Positions 51,671 to 61,600 of a stretch of 64,000 bases of DNA are shown here, in pieces. The DNA comes from Niastella caeni. GTDB taxonomy: Bacteria; Bacteroidota; Bacteroidia; Chitinophagales; Chitinophagaceae. Every line of letters starts with the position of its first letter. Positions within the stretch are counted from its first letter, which is position 1. A program made the translations under genes and the position numbers. The notes beneath the pieces were generated by a model. It was not told the origin of the DNA. It did not search any database and saw nothing but the letters and a program-made list of their open reading frames with translations. The DNA lies in contig NZ_STFF01000006.1 of NCBI RefSeq assembly GCF_004834005.1, positions 62,001 to 126,000 on the forward strand, written 5' to 3'.

Positions 51671-53707
51671 TTATTTCTTCCCTGGTTCCTGCTTAGACTG
51701 CTCTCCTATTATTTCAACATCTTTCACCTTTTCAGGAAACCAAACCATCATTTCACCTTTACCGCGGTTGGCCCATGCATAGTAAGGAATGGCCGTAACC
51801 AACTTTCGATTAGTAGAAACTGTTTGCGCCTTTTCATCAACCGTTATCACCGGTACTTCGCTTTGCAGTACTTCCACCCCATTTAACAGGTCGGGTTGAA
51901 AGCGGGCCTGGAATACCGCATCGGGCGGGATCAGGATATTGGCCGCTCTGCCATTGTTATCGGCCCATTCGGCACAATAAATGAGCGGACCGCGTTGTAA
52001 AGCCACTTTGCCCTGGTCGTCTTTTACATTCTCGCTGGCAACTACCCGGCGTACATCCATGGGCAGATCTACCTTCAGCACATCGCCCTTTTTCCAGGTC
52101 CTTTTTATTACCGCATAGCCTTTGTCAACGGAGTACTCAACCGGTTGTCCATTTATAGAAATAGAAACTTTAGTTGCAGGATTATCACTGAATGTATACA
52201 GGTTAGAAGGAATGGCCTCATTTCGCGCCCAACCCGGAATACGTACCAGCAGGCTGAAGGCATCGGTCTTTTGCGGCGATACGGTAAAGGTTAAAGCGCC
52301 ATCCCAGGGATAATTATTCTGTTGCACAATGCTCACCGGTTTACCGTGCACATTCATGGTGGCGTTCCCCGACACAAACAGGTTAACATACACGGCATCG
52401 CCTTTTTGAGCATATACATAACCAGGTATAGAAGGGATCAACCGGGTAAGATTGGTAGGGCAGCAGGAACAATCGAACCAGCCCGAACGCTCGGGTTCCA
52501 TGGCTTGATGCGAGAAATGGTTTTTGATCTGCATGGCATTGGCATAGAAAAATGATTTACCATCGAGCCCTATCCCGCTGATCAAACCATTGTATAACAT
52601 CTTTTCCAGCACATCCATATATTTTGAATCACCGTGCAATAAGAACATGCGGTAATTCCAGTATACCCCGGCAATAGCGGCGCAGGTTTCGTTGTAGGCG
52701 GTGGCATTTGGCAGTTCGTAATTATCGCCAAAACGCTCACCAGATGGAATAGCGCCCAGGCCGCCCTGCACATAGATCTTTTTAGCTACTACGTTCTGCC
52801 AGATGGAATCAACGGCCAGCAACAGTTTTTCATCGCCGGTAAGGGCAGCTACATCAGCTACAGCAGAATACAGGTAAGCGGCGCGAACGGCATGCCCCAC
52901 CGCTTCCCGTTGATCAGCAACAGGCTGTTGGTCCTGCCAGTAAGCGCCATTTCTCCAGGGGTCTTTACTCTTTGCATCATAGCCTTTATAGCGACCACGT
53001 TCTTCAATAAAGAACCTGGCAGTTTGCAGGTATTGCTGTTTGCCGGTAATGCGATACAGTTTAACCAGGCCCATTTCAACAATTTCATGACCGGGCGCAA
53101 CATGAAGTTTGCCCTCGCCAAAAACCGAACAAACCAGGTCAGCATTCTTCAGGGCAATGTTCAGCAGGTTCTTTTTACCCGTTGCGTAATAATGGGCGTA
53201 GGCCGCTTCGTATAAATGACCGGAGTTGTACAGCTCATGGCTTAGTTCACGTTCTTTCACCCATCTTTCGGGGCCAGCCCAGTTATGCGGCTTTTGCGGA
53301 TCGATGGTACGGGCGGTATACAGGTAGCCATCGGGTTCCTGCGCTTTGCCCACTTTATCGATCAGGGAATCGATATAAGTTTCCAGTTTTTTATCGGGGA
53401 ACAGGCTTAATGAAAAGGATGCGCCTTCAATCGTTTTATAAATATCGGTATCGTCAAAAGGAAACGTGGTGCAGAACTTACCGCTATGCGCAGCGGCCAT
53501 TTCAAAATTCTTCACCCGGCCCGTACTTTCACAACGCGCAAAGGAAGCGGGAATGGTAACGTTGTGGTTGATCTTCATCCGCGGCAGCCAGAAATTATCG
53601 GTTAACTTTACGGCCGTAAAATTCACCGCCTGAACGGGATAATCTTTGGGCTGGGCCAGTACCGTACTGGCAGATACAAGAGCAACAGCAAGGAGGGATC
53701 TTTTCAT
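51671..53707 (-). CDS. GH127-family glycoside hydrolase (beta-L-arabinofuranosidase type)
   Basis: The 678-residue protein starts at ATG 53707 with signal peptide residues 1-18 (ending TVLAQ). The double alpha/alpha-barrel fold of GH127/DUF1680 is followed by beta-sandwich domains. The Cys3-Glu metal site of the family is intact: Glu340 and Cys342 in YNETC and Cys415/Cys416 in FDCSCCPTNL; the nucleophile in HypBA1 corresponds to the first of the paired cysteines. It removes terminal beta-L-arabinofuranose from plant glycans or arabinosylated proteins, probably in the periplasm. No arabinan-linked neighbours are visible; it stands alone. Confidence 0.9.
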   Translation of the reverse strand: MKRSLLAVALVSASTVLAQPKDYPVQAVNFTAVKLTDNFWLPRMKINHNVTIPASFARCESTGRVKNFEMAAAHSGKFCTTFPFDDTDIYKTIEGASFSLSLFPDKKLETYIDSLIDKVGKAQEPDGYLYTARTIDPQKPHNWAGPERWVKERELSHELYNSGHLYEAAYAHYYATGKKNLLNIALKNADLVCSVFGEGKLHVAPGHEIVEMGLVKLYRITGKQQYLQTARFFIEERGRYKGYDAKSKDPWRNGAYWQDQQPVADQREAVGHAVRAAYLYSAVADVAALTGDEKLLLAVDSIWQNVVAKKIYVQGGLGAIPSGERFGDNYELPNATAYNETCAAIAGVYWNYRMFLLHGDSKYMDVLEKMLYNGLISGIGLDGKSFFYANAMQIKNHFSHQAMEPERSGWFDCSCCPTNLTRLIPSIPGYVYAQKGDAVYVNLFVSGNATMNVHGKPVSIVQQNNYPWDGALTFTVSPQKTDAFSLLVRIPGWARNEAIPSNLYTFSDNPATKVSISINGQPVEYSVDKGYAVIKRTWKKGDVLKVDLPMDVRRVVASENVKDDQGKVALQRGPLIYCAEWADNNGRAANILIPPDAVFQARFQPDLLNGVEVLQSEVPVITVDEKAQTVSTNRKLVTAIPYYAWANRGKGEMMVWFPEKVKDVEIIGEQSKQEPGKK

Positions 53708-53816
53708 AATAGTAGCACTCGTTTTGTGCAATAAATATATGACAAAAACTAATAGGAATGCTGTATTTGTCTTTTTGACACTAATATTAAGGAAGATTTA
53801 AATACCCGTTAAAATC

Positions 53817-53850
53817 AAAAAACCCCAACAGTGTTTCCACTATCGGGGTC
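53817..53850 (-). terminator. Intrinsic terminator of the aminotransferase gene
   Basis: On the minus strand ACCCCGATAGTG, loop GAAA, CACTGTTGGGGT (two mismatches) followed by TTTTT. It lies about 45 bases after the stop codon of the aminotransferase gene. Confidence 0.75.
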
Positions 53851-53892
53851 TTATATTATTTTTCAGACTTCTGACTTCAGTCGTCCTACTTC

Positions 53893-55083
53893 TTACTTCA
53901 ACTTCGCCAGTGCAGTGCTGATGCGCTTCCAGGCTTCTTCAATTTTCTCCATGCTGTTGGCAAAAGAGATACGAATAGCGGTAGGCTCGCCAAAGGCGCG
54001 GCCGGTAACTGTAGACACATGGGCTTTATTCAGCAGGTACATGCACAGGTCATCGGCATCTTTAATGGTTTCTTCGCCATCGCTCTTTCCAAAGAAAGCA
54101 CTAACGGTTGGGAATACATAGAACGCACCATCTGGCTCAGGGAAAGTTAAACCAGGAATAGCATTCATCAGTTCGATCACGCGCTTTTTACGACGCTCGA
54201 ATTCCTTCGTCATTTCCAGGGAAGGCTTCAGGTCGGTAGTTAAAGCAGTGATGGCAGCACGTTGCGTAATACTGTTGGTACCGCTGGTGAACTGGCCCTG
54301 TAATTTCTCACAAGCCTTAATCACATCGGGATGAGCGGCCAGGTAACCTAACCGGTAACCGGTCATGGCAAAACCTTTACTTAAACCGTTCAATACGATA
54401 ACGCGGTCTTTCAGGTCTTCAAACTGCGCAATGCTCTCATGTTTGCCTACGAAATTGATGTACTCATAAATTTCGTCAGACAGAATATAACAGTTCGGGT
54501 ATTTGCGGAATACATTGGCAAGGCCTTCCAGTTCCTGTTTGCTGTAAACGCTGCCGCTTGGGTTACAGGGAGAAGAGAAGATGAACAATCTTGTTTTATC
54601 GCTGATCGCAGCTTCCAGTTCCTGTGGAGTGAGCTTGTACTTGTTCTTGATAGAAGTGGGTACCAGTTTCACTACACCTTCGCCCAGTTTCACGATCTCG
54701 GAATAGGTTACCCAGTAAGGAGTAGGGATGATCACTTCCTCACCTTTGCTTACAGTAGCAAAAACGGCATTGGCCAGGCTGTGCTTGGCGCCGGTAGAGG
54801 CAATAATATTTTCAGGTTTATATGACAGGTTGTTATCACGCTTCAGTTTTGTACAAACCGCTTCACGCAATTCAGGATAACCAGCCACGGGAGTATAATG
54901 GCTCCAGTTATCATCAATGGCCTTCTTTGCAGCTTCTTTAATATGCGAAGGCGTATCAAAATCAGGTTCGCCCAGGCTCAGGTCGATCACATCAATTCCT
55001 TTGGCGCGCAATTCACGGCCCAACTTAGCCATCTTCAAGGTTTCCGGCTCGTTGAATAACTGTAAACGGGATGAAAGTTGCAT
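53893..55083 (-). CDS. PLP-dependent aminotransferase (aspartate aminotransferase type)
   Basis: The 396-residue class I aminotransferase has the PLP lysine Lys236 in LNGLSKGFAMTGYRLGY, the cofactor-binding Asp203 in SDEIYEY, the substrate-binding STGAKHSLANA block (~96-106), SSPCNPSG (~170-177) and a C-terminal RISFANS arginine. It transfers amino groups between aspartate (or another amino acid) and 2-oxoglutarate. Exact donor cannot be fixed. A TAnnTTTG-like element (55116-55123, minus) and a terminator (53817-53850) bracket the gene, so it is a single-gene unit. Confidence 0.9.
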   Translation of the reverse strand: MQLSSRLQLFNEPETLKMAKLGRELRAKGIDVIDLSLGEPDFDTPSHIKEAAKKAIDDNWSHYTPVAGYPELREAVCTKLKRDNNLSYKPENIIASTGAKHSLANAVFATVSKGEEVIIPTPYWVTYSEIVKLGEGVVKLVPTSIKNKYKLTPQELEAAISDKTRLFIFSSPCNPSGSVYSKQELEGLANVFRKYPNCYILSDEIYEYINFVGKHESIAQFEDLKDRVIVLNGLSKGFAMTGYRLGYLAAHPDVIKACEKLQGQFTSGTNSITQRAAITALTTDLKPSLEMTKEFERRKKRVIELMNAIPGLTFPEPDGAFYVFPTVSAFFGKSDGEETIKDADDLCMYLLNKAHVSTVTGRAFGEPTAIRISFANSMEKIEEAWKRISTALAKLK

Positions 55084-55115
55084 ACTATTTATTGGTTGAT
55101 AGATTTTTTGTGCCG

Positions 55116-55123
55116 CAAAAGTA
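55116..55123 (-). promoter_or_regulatory. Candidate -7 element for the aminotransferase gene
   Basis: Minus-strand TACTTTTG, a TAnnTTTG match, about 33 bases before the start codon. The same TACTTTTGCCGC phrase occurs before groES (47259), as expected for a frequent Chitinophagaceae promoter form. Confidence 0.4.
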
Positions 55124-55156
55124 GTTAATTTGAGATTGAAGAATTTCTAAATTTCT

Positions 55157-55310
55157 GGTTACCGGTTACCGGATGCCAGTTACCAGCTAACAATTGCCGG
55201 CCGCCACACCCGGGTACCCGCTAAATGGCAGGGCCTTACCGGAAGGTTGAAAAGCGGCCTGAATTCCGGAAATCATGTCCGGAAGCCGGTAACTGGTTAC
55301 CGGTAACAGA
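55157..55310. repeat. GGTTACCGGTAACC-word hairpin
   Basis: Left arm words GGTTACCGGTTACCGG, GCCAGTTACCAGC; right arm CCGGAAGCCGGTAACTGG, GTTACCGGTAACAG; central part with GGCCGCC and GGAAGG. See 2494-2660 for the family. Confidence 0.6.
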
Positions 55311-55370
55311 ATTTAGCTGAAAATTCCCTCAAAACTGGATTCCAAAAGGCTTGGAAACACAACAAACTAC

Positions 55371-55399
55371 CTTGTTTCTGACCGAAAACACTATCTTTG
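55371..55399 (+). promoter_or_regulatory. Candidate promoter of secDF
   Basis: TATCTTTG (55392-55399), an exact TAnnTTTG match, preceded at about the right distance by a partial -33 element (CTTG, 55371-55374). Transcription would begin near 55406, giving a short leader before the ATG at 55431. Confidence 0.55.
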
Positions 55400-55430
55400 C
55401 CAACTCTAAAAAAATAAACGACACAATCCA

Positions 55431-58400
55431 ATGAGAGCACTGGTTAGCATTTTTGCAGGTCTGTTGATCCTGATCTCTTTATACCAGCTTTCGTTCACCT
55501 GGTTTGTTAACCAGCACGAAAAAGAAATTGGTAAAAAAGCAGATGCCTATGTTAAACGGACCTTTCCTCTTACTCCTGACCTGAAGTACCCCACCAACAC
55601 CGAAGCCCGGGCCTTTTACAAGGATACCGTTGACAATGCACGCGACGCTTATCTCGATAGCTTGCTGACTGCTTCCAGAGACAAAAAAATTACCTGGTGG
55701 GGACAAACCTACCAGAAAGCCAAAGAAAGCGAGCTGTTGCTGGGTCTTGATCTGCAAGGAGGTATCAACGTAACTATGGACGTAGCCCTCGACGGTCTTA
55801 TTAAAGGCCTGGCTAACAATGCCAAAGATCCAGCGTTATTGAAAGCGATCGCTGAAGCGCAAAACAGAAAACTGACCAGTGATCAGAACTTTATCGATCT
55901 GTTTGCTGCTGCTTACAGCCAACAGAACCCGGGCGCTAAACTGGCCCCCCTGTTCGCTAATTCAAACAACAAACTGAGCGGAAACGCTACTGATAACAAG
56001 GTTCTGGCCTACATTCACGAACAAGCCAATGCGGCCATGAAGCAGACCTTCCAGGTACTGCGAAAGCGTATTGACAAGTTTGGAGTTGCGCAGCCGAACA
56101 TCAGCCTCGATGAAAATAAAGGTATCATCACCGTGGAACTGGCCGGCGCCAGCGATCCGGAAAGGGTGCGTAAGTACCTGCAATCGACCGCTAACCTGCA
56201 ATTCTGGGAAGTATATACGCTCGAAGAGCTGGGTAGCCCGGTAATGAACGCCTCTAAAGCGCTTGACGATTACCTGTCATTATCAAAACTTAGTGCTGAT
56301 TCAACCGGCGCTATTGATTCTACCAAAAAAGACACTTCTGCCGCCAGCCGCAATATTCTGGCCAGCAAAATAAAATTCATTCCTCCCCAGCAAGATCAAC
56401 AAACAGGAAAAGTAAGCTACTCTCCTTCGTTGGGTCTTTCTACGTTAGCCGATACAAGCACCGTTAACCGGTACCTGAACCTGCCGGCCGTACGCAACAA
56501 CTTTCCGGCTAACATTAAATTCCTGTGGGGAAAACAAGAACGTGACGATGATGGCAAACTGAGCAATTTCCTCAGACTGTATGCCATTAAAACAGTGCCT
56601 GGTAAAGATGGCGCCAGCCTGGAAGGCGATGCGATCGTAGATGCCCGCCAGGAGTTTGACCAAATTACCAATGAAGTGGCTGTTTCCATGGAAATGAACC
56701 CCGGCGGCGCCAAAACATGGGCTCGCCTTACGGAAAAGAATGTGGGCAAACCCATCGCCATTGTACTGGACGATATCGTTTACAGCGCGCCCAACGTAAT
56801 TCAAAAAATTGACGGCGGTAACTCCCGCATAACAATGGGTTCAGGCGGTAAAAACCAGGAACTGGTTGTAGAAGAAGCCAATGACCTGGCCAACATCTTA
56901 AAAGCCGGAAAACTGGAAGCACCAGCCATTATAGTACAGGAACAAGTGGTAGGACCTACCCTTGGTGCTGAGGCTGTAAATGGCGGTATGATGGCCTTTG
57001 GAATTTCGTTTATCGTAATATTTGCCCTGATGCTGGTTTATTACAATACCGCCGGTATTGTAGCCAACATTGCCCTTATATTGAACCTGTTGTTTACTAT
57101 AGGTGTACTAAGCGCCCTGAATGCCACTTTAACAGCGCCCGGTATTGCCGGTTTGGTGTTAACCATCGGTATGGCAGTTGATACCAACGTAATCATCTTT
57201 GAACGTATCAAGGACGAATTGTCGAGAGGCAGCAATTATGCCCAGGCAGTTAAACTGGGTTACCAGCGCTCATTACCACCGGTACTCGATGCGCACATTA
57301 CTACCCTGTTAACAGCCATTATTCTGTTCATATATGGTTTAGGTCCGGTATTAGGTTTCGCTACCACCCAGATCCTCGGTATCCTGTTATCGTTGTTCTG
57401 CGGTATCCTGGTATCACGCCTTATTACCGATTTCTATACTAATAAGAACAGGCACTTCACTTACTTTACCAGTTTATCAAAACGCATCTTCAAACACGCG
57501 GCATTCAAGTTCATCGAATACCGTAAGGTTGCTTATGTCATCTCAGCAGTTGTATTGCTGGTGGGTGTGGCATCTTTCTTCCACGGTTTCAGATACGGGG
57601 TTGAATTCAGCGGTGGTAGAAGTTATGTAGTGAACTTTGGCAAAACGGTGAATGAAACAGAGATCGCCAATGCACTGGAGAAAACATTCGGCCATCCGCC
57701 CGTTATTAAAACATATGGCGGCCCCGATAAGCTGAGCATTACCACTAACTACCGCATCAATGAAGCTGGCCTTACGGTTGATTCAGCCGTTCAAAGCACT
57801 TTATATACCGGTTTAAAACCTTACTTACCCGAAGCTACTACCCTGCAGGATTTCAATACCCGCCTGGTAGAAGGTAGTACAAAGGTTAACCCAACTATTT
57901 CTGATGACCTTAAAGCAGGTGCTCAATGGGCTACCTTCTGGTCACTGCTGATCATCGCTATCTATATCTTCATCCGTTTCCGCGACTGGCGTTATTCAGT
58001 AGGAACCATCATAGCCTTGCTGCACGACGTGCTGGTAACGCTGGCGGTATTCTCGTTCCTGAAAGATGTAGTGCCCTTCCCGCTCGAAATTGACCAGCAT
58101 TTTATTGCGGCGATATTGACGGTGATCGGTTTCTCAATGAACGATACCGTGATCGTGTACGACCGTATTCGCGAATACAGTCACACCATGCACAATGCCG
58201 ATAAAACCACCATTCTTAACAAAGCGATCAACGACACCCTGAGCCGTACCATCATGACGTCGCTCACGGTGTTCCTCACTATCCTCATCCTCTTCCTGGT
58301 GGGTGGCGAGGTAACCAAAGGATTCGCTTTTGCCATGTTGATAGGTGTTATTACCGGTACTTATTCTTCGATCTTTGTAGCAGCGCCGATCCTGGTAGAC

Positions 58401-58493
58401 TTTGCCAAAGACAAACCGCTGGGTGAACCTGCACCTGCTCAAAAAGCTGGTACATCGGCCGCCCAAAAGCCTGCACTGGCGAAGAAAGCGTAA
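55431..58493 (+). CDS. secDF: Protein translocase subunit SecDF
   Basis: The 1020-residue protein is SecD and SecF fused, as usual in Bacteroidota. The SecD half has an N-terminal TM, a periplasmic domain (LLGLDLQGGINVTMDVAL, ITVELAGASDPERVRKYL) and six-TM block (~515-690, with the motif ATLTAPGIAGLVLTIGMAVDTNVIIFERIKDEL in pieces). The SecF half begins ~715 (FHGFRYGVEFSGGRSYVV) with a second six-TM block (~830-1000; FSMNDTVIVYDRIRE). It uses the proton gradient to pull exported proteins out of SecYEG. Ends with a Lys/Ala/Pro-rich cytosolic tail. Followed by a strong terminator. Confidence 0.95.
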   Translation: MRALVSIFAGLLILISLYQLSFTWFVNQHEKEIGKKADAYVKRTFPLTPDLKYPTNTEARAFYKDTVDNARDAYLDSLLTASRDKKITWWGQTYQKAKESELLLGLDLQGGINVTMDVALDGLIKGLANNAKDPALLKAIAEAQNRKLTSDQNFIDLFAAAYSQQNPGAKLAPLFANSNNKLSGNATDNKVLAYIHEQANAAMKQTFQVLRKRIDKFGVAQPNISLDENKGIITVELAGASDPERVRKYLQSTANLQFWEVYTLEELGSPVMNASKALDDYLSLSKLSADSTGAIDSTKKDTSAASRNILASKIKFIPPQQDQQTGKVSYSPSLGLSTLADTSTVNRYLNLPAVRNNFPANIKFLWGKQERDDDGKLSNFLRLYAIKTVPGKDGASLEGDAIVDARQEFDQITNEVAVSMEMNPGGAKTWARLTEKNVGKPIAIVLDDIVYSAPNVIQKIDGGNSRITMGSGGKNQELVVEEANDLANILKAGKLEAPAIIVQEQVVGPTLGAEAVNGGMMAFGISFIVIFALMLVYYNTAGIVANIALILNLLFTIGVLSALNATLTAPGIAGLVLTIGMAVDTNVIIFERIKDELSRGSNYAQAVKLGYQRSLPPVLDAHITTLLTAIILFIYGLGPVLGFATTQILGILLSLFCGILVSRLITDFYTNKNRHFTYFTSLSKRIFKHAAFKFIEYRKVAYVISAVVLLVGVASFFHGFRYGVEFSGGRSYVVNFGKTVNETEIANALEKTFGHPPVIKTYGGPDKLSITTNYRINEAGLTVDSAVQSTLYTGLKPYLPEATTLQDFNTRLVEGSTKVNPTISDDLKAGAQWATFWSLLIIAIYIFIRFRDWRYSVGTIIALLHDVLVTLAVFSFLKDVVPFPLEIDQHFIAAILTVIGFSMNDTVIVYDRIREYSHTMHNADKTTILNKAINDTLSRTIMTSLTVFLTILILFLVGGEVTKGFAFAMLIGVITGTYSSIFVAAPILVDFAKDKPLGEPAPAQKAGTSAAQKPALAKKA

Positions 58494-58518
58494 TTCAATC
58501 TCATTCTTATATCTAAGC

Positions 58519-58551
58519 GCCCTCCGGTATACCGGGGGGCTTTTTATTTTT
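58519..58551 (+). terminator. Intrinsic terminator of secDF
   Basis: GCCCTCCGG, loop TATA, CCGGGGGGC (one G-T pair) followed by TTTTTATTTT. It lies 25 bases after the secDF stop codon. Confidence 0.85.
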
Positions 58552-58680
58552 AGGCAACAGTTTCAATTAAACTCCAGTGATCCATTGCCTCCTTAACCAA
58601 CCATTAACCTGTAACCTCCTAAATAACCACCCATTAACCGCCCGCCATTTATCCTCTTACCAACTTTGCATTCATACAGT

Positions 58681-61600
58681 ATGAAACAGACGAAATACCT
58701 TATTAAACCGACATGTATGCAAATTTTCCAGACAAACTCTTCAACCCGGTGGAACCGCTTTAAATGGATCGGCGGTTTTGTTTTACTGGCCGTTATAGTA
58801 TCCATAACCGTATTGATAGTTGCACTGCAACAGGTATACACACCTGCCGTTCCCCGGCTTAACAATCACACGGCCCAGTTAACGAAATGGCTACCCGACA
58901 ATCGCCCCTCCCCTTCCTGCAAGCAACTGGCGCCGGGATTTCAGAAATATATTACGGCGAAAGAGAAAAAAGCAGCTCAGCTTTTAGCGGGGATGGGTAC
59001 TCCCTCCCTGCCTGTCGCGGGGACTGTGGGAAGACCGCCCCAATCATTCAACCGTTTCCCCAGTGGCCTTCGCTCTGCTTTTTATGTTGCCTGGGACCCG
59101 CAATCGTTTTTCTCACTGCAACGAAATATTTCCAACCTCAACCTGGTGATCCCCGAGTGGATGTTCATTGACCCCAAAGCCGATACCATCTATACACAGG
59201 TAGACGAACGGGCCCTTGCCGTTATGAAAAAAAGTGGCGTGCCCATCATGCCCATCCTTTCGAACAATTATAAAACACAGTTTTTGGGCGAACCGGTACA
59301 CCGCATCCTCACGGATTCAGTTAAGAGAGAACGGCTGATCAATGACGTTATAAATATTCTGCAAAAGAATCAATTCATTGGGGTGAATGTTGACCTGGAA
59401 GAACTGCAGGAAAAATCGGATGCACCATTAATTGCCTTTCAAAAAGAATTATATACCCGCCTGCACCAAAAAGGATTGCTGGTAACACAGGATGTGGCGC
59501 CCTTTAATGACGATTACAACTATGAAGAACTGGCCAAATACAACGATTACATTTTTTTAATGGCCTATGATCAATATGCAGAGAATACCGCTCCCGGCCC
59601 TATTGCACATCAGCAGTGGATTGAAGCGGCGGTTGACAAAGTGGCGCGCGAAATTCCGTCCAACCAGCTGGTATTGTCGCTGGCCGCCTATGGGTACGAC
59701 TGGCCAAAGAACGGTTCGGCTACTACCATTACTTACCAGCAGGCGCTGACCACAGCCCGGGAGTCGGAAGGCAAGATTGATTTCGACAACGACTCGTATA
59801 ACCTGCATTACAATTATTACGATGATAACGACAAACCACATGAGGTGTACTTCATGGATGCAGCCACCACTTTTAACAGCATGCGCTTTGCTACCGAATA
59901 CGGTTTGGCAGGAACCGCACTTTGGCGCCTGGGCAGTGAGGACAGCCGCATCTGGAAATTCTATAACCACGACATGCAAAAAGCAGCCCTCGCATCGTTC
60001 GATTTTAAAAGTATTACTACTGTACCATCGAGTAACGATGTAGATTATATGGGTGAAGGCGAAGTGCTCGATATTCTGTCTACCCCTGTCAATGGCCATA
60101 TAAGGACCGAGCTGGACAGCACCGATATGCTGATCAGTGAAGAACATTACGACAGCCTGCCCGGTATGTTCGTGGTAAAGAAATACGGACAGGCCGACCC
60201 CAAAAAACTCGTGCTCACTTTTGACGATGGCCCCGACCCTACCTGGACGCCCCGGGTGCTGGACATTCTGAAAAAAGAAAACGTGCCGGCTGCCTTTTTT
60301 GTAGTGGGCATTAATGCCGAAAAAAATATTCCCATCATAAAACGCATGTACCGCGAAGGGTATGAACTGGGCAATCACACCTTTACCCATCCCAACATAG
60401 CCGGGATCTCACCCAAACGGGCCACGTTGGAAATGGAAAGCACCCGCCTGCTGCTTGAATGCATCACCGGTCACTCCACGATCTTATTCCGGGCGCCCTA
60501 TAATGCCGATTTTGAACCGGAGAAAATGGAAGAGCTGCTACCGGTGGCCATTGCGCGCACAAAGAATTACCTGGATGTGGGCGAATCAATTGACCCGCTC
60601 GACTGGGAACCCGGGATTACAGCCGACAGTATTGTAGCGCGCACCATCAGGCGCAAAGAGGAACTGACCGCTGCCGGATTAAGCGGAAACGTTATATTGT
60701 TGCACGATGCCGGTGGCGATACCCGTAACGCAACCATTGAAGCGTTGCCACGCATCATCAGTTACTATAAAAAACACGGTTACCAGTTTACCACTATAGC
60801 TGATTTACTGGGAAAGAAAAAAGCCGAGCTGATGCCCGCCGTACCCAAAGGCAAAGGATATTACCTGGTACAATTCAATTACCTGCTGGCAGAATCGGGC
60901 TACTGGGCCGGAAAGCTGTTATTCATTCTATTCGTTGCATTCATTGTATTGTCAATAGTAAGATTGTCGTTTCTGGCGTACCTGGCCATTAAACAACGCC
61001 GAAAAGAGAATATGATGGTATGGGCTCCCATCACGCAATACCCGCTGGTATCGGTGATTGTACCGGCCTATAACGAAGCGGTGAATGCCGTTAGCTCCCT
61101 GAACAATTTACTAAAGACCAACTGGCCCAATACCGAGGTCATTTTTGTAGATGACGGAAGTAAGGACGGCACTTACGAAAAAGTATACAATGCCTTTCAT
61201 CATAATCCCAAAGTAAGGGTCTTTACCAAACCCAACGGCGGCAAAGCATCTGCCCTCAACTTCGGCATAAATGAATCCAAAGCGGAATATGTTGTTTGTA
61301 TAGATGCAGATACGCAATTGCATCCGGATGCTATTCCGAAAATGATGCGGCATTTTGGGGAGGCCCCTACAGTTGGCGCTGTTGCCGGAAACGTGAAAGT
61401 GGGCAACCTTGTCAACCTGCTCACCCGCTGGCAGTCTATAGAATACATTACCAGCCAGAACTTCGATCGCAAAGCCTTTGCCTGGCTGAATGGCATTACC
61501 GTAGTGCCCGGCGCTATTGGCGCTTTTCGCAAAAAGGCTATTGAAGATGCCGGCGGTTTTACAACAGATACATTGGCGGAAGATTGCGATCTGTCGGTTC

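Larger units (their letters stand above)
55084..55430. other. Divergent promoter region aminotransferase / secDF
   Basis: This 347-base gap contains the two promoters listed separately, with a GGTTACCGGTAACC-word block (55157-55310) between them. The left words (CTGGTTACCGGTTACCGG) and right words (CCGGTAACTGGTTACCGG) are inverted around a GC-rich centre, giving a large cruciform-capable stretch between divergent promoters. Confidence 0.55.

Noticed and set aside
59557..60390. 277-residue open frame antisense to the GH18-like/deacetylase gene
   Set aside because: Long but antisense to a well-supported coding frame; the translation is low in family features and rich in His/Phe as expected for a mirror frame.
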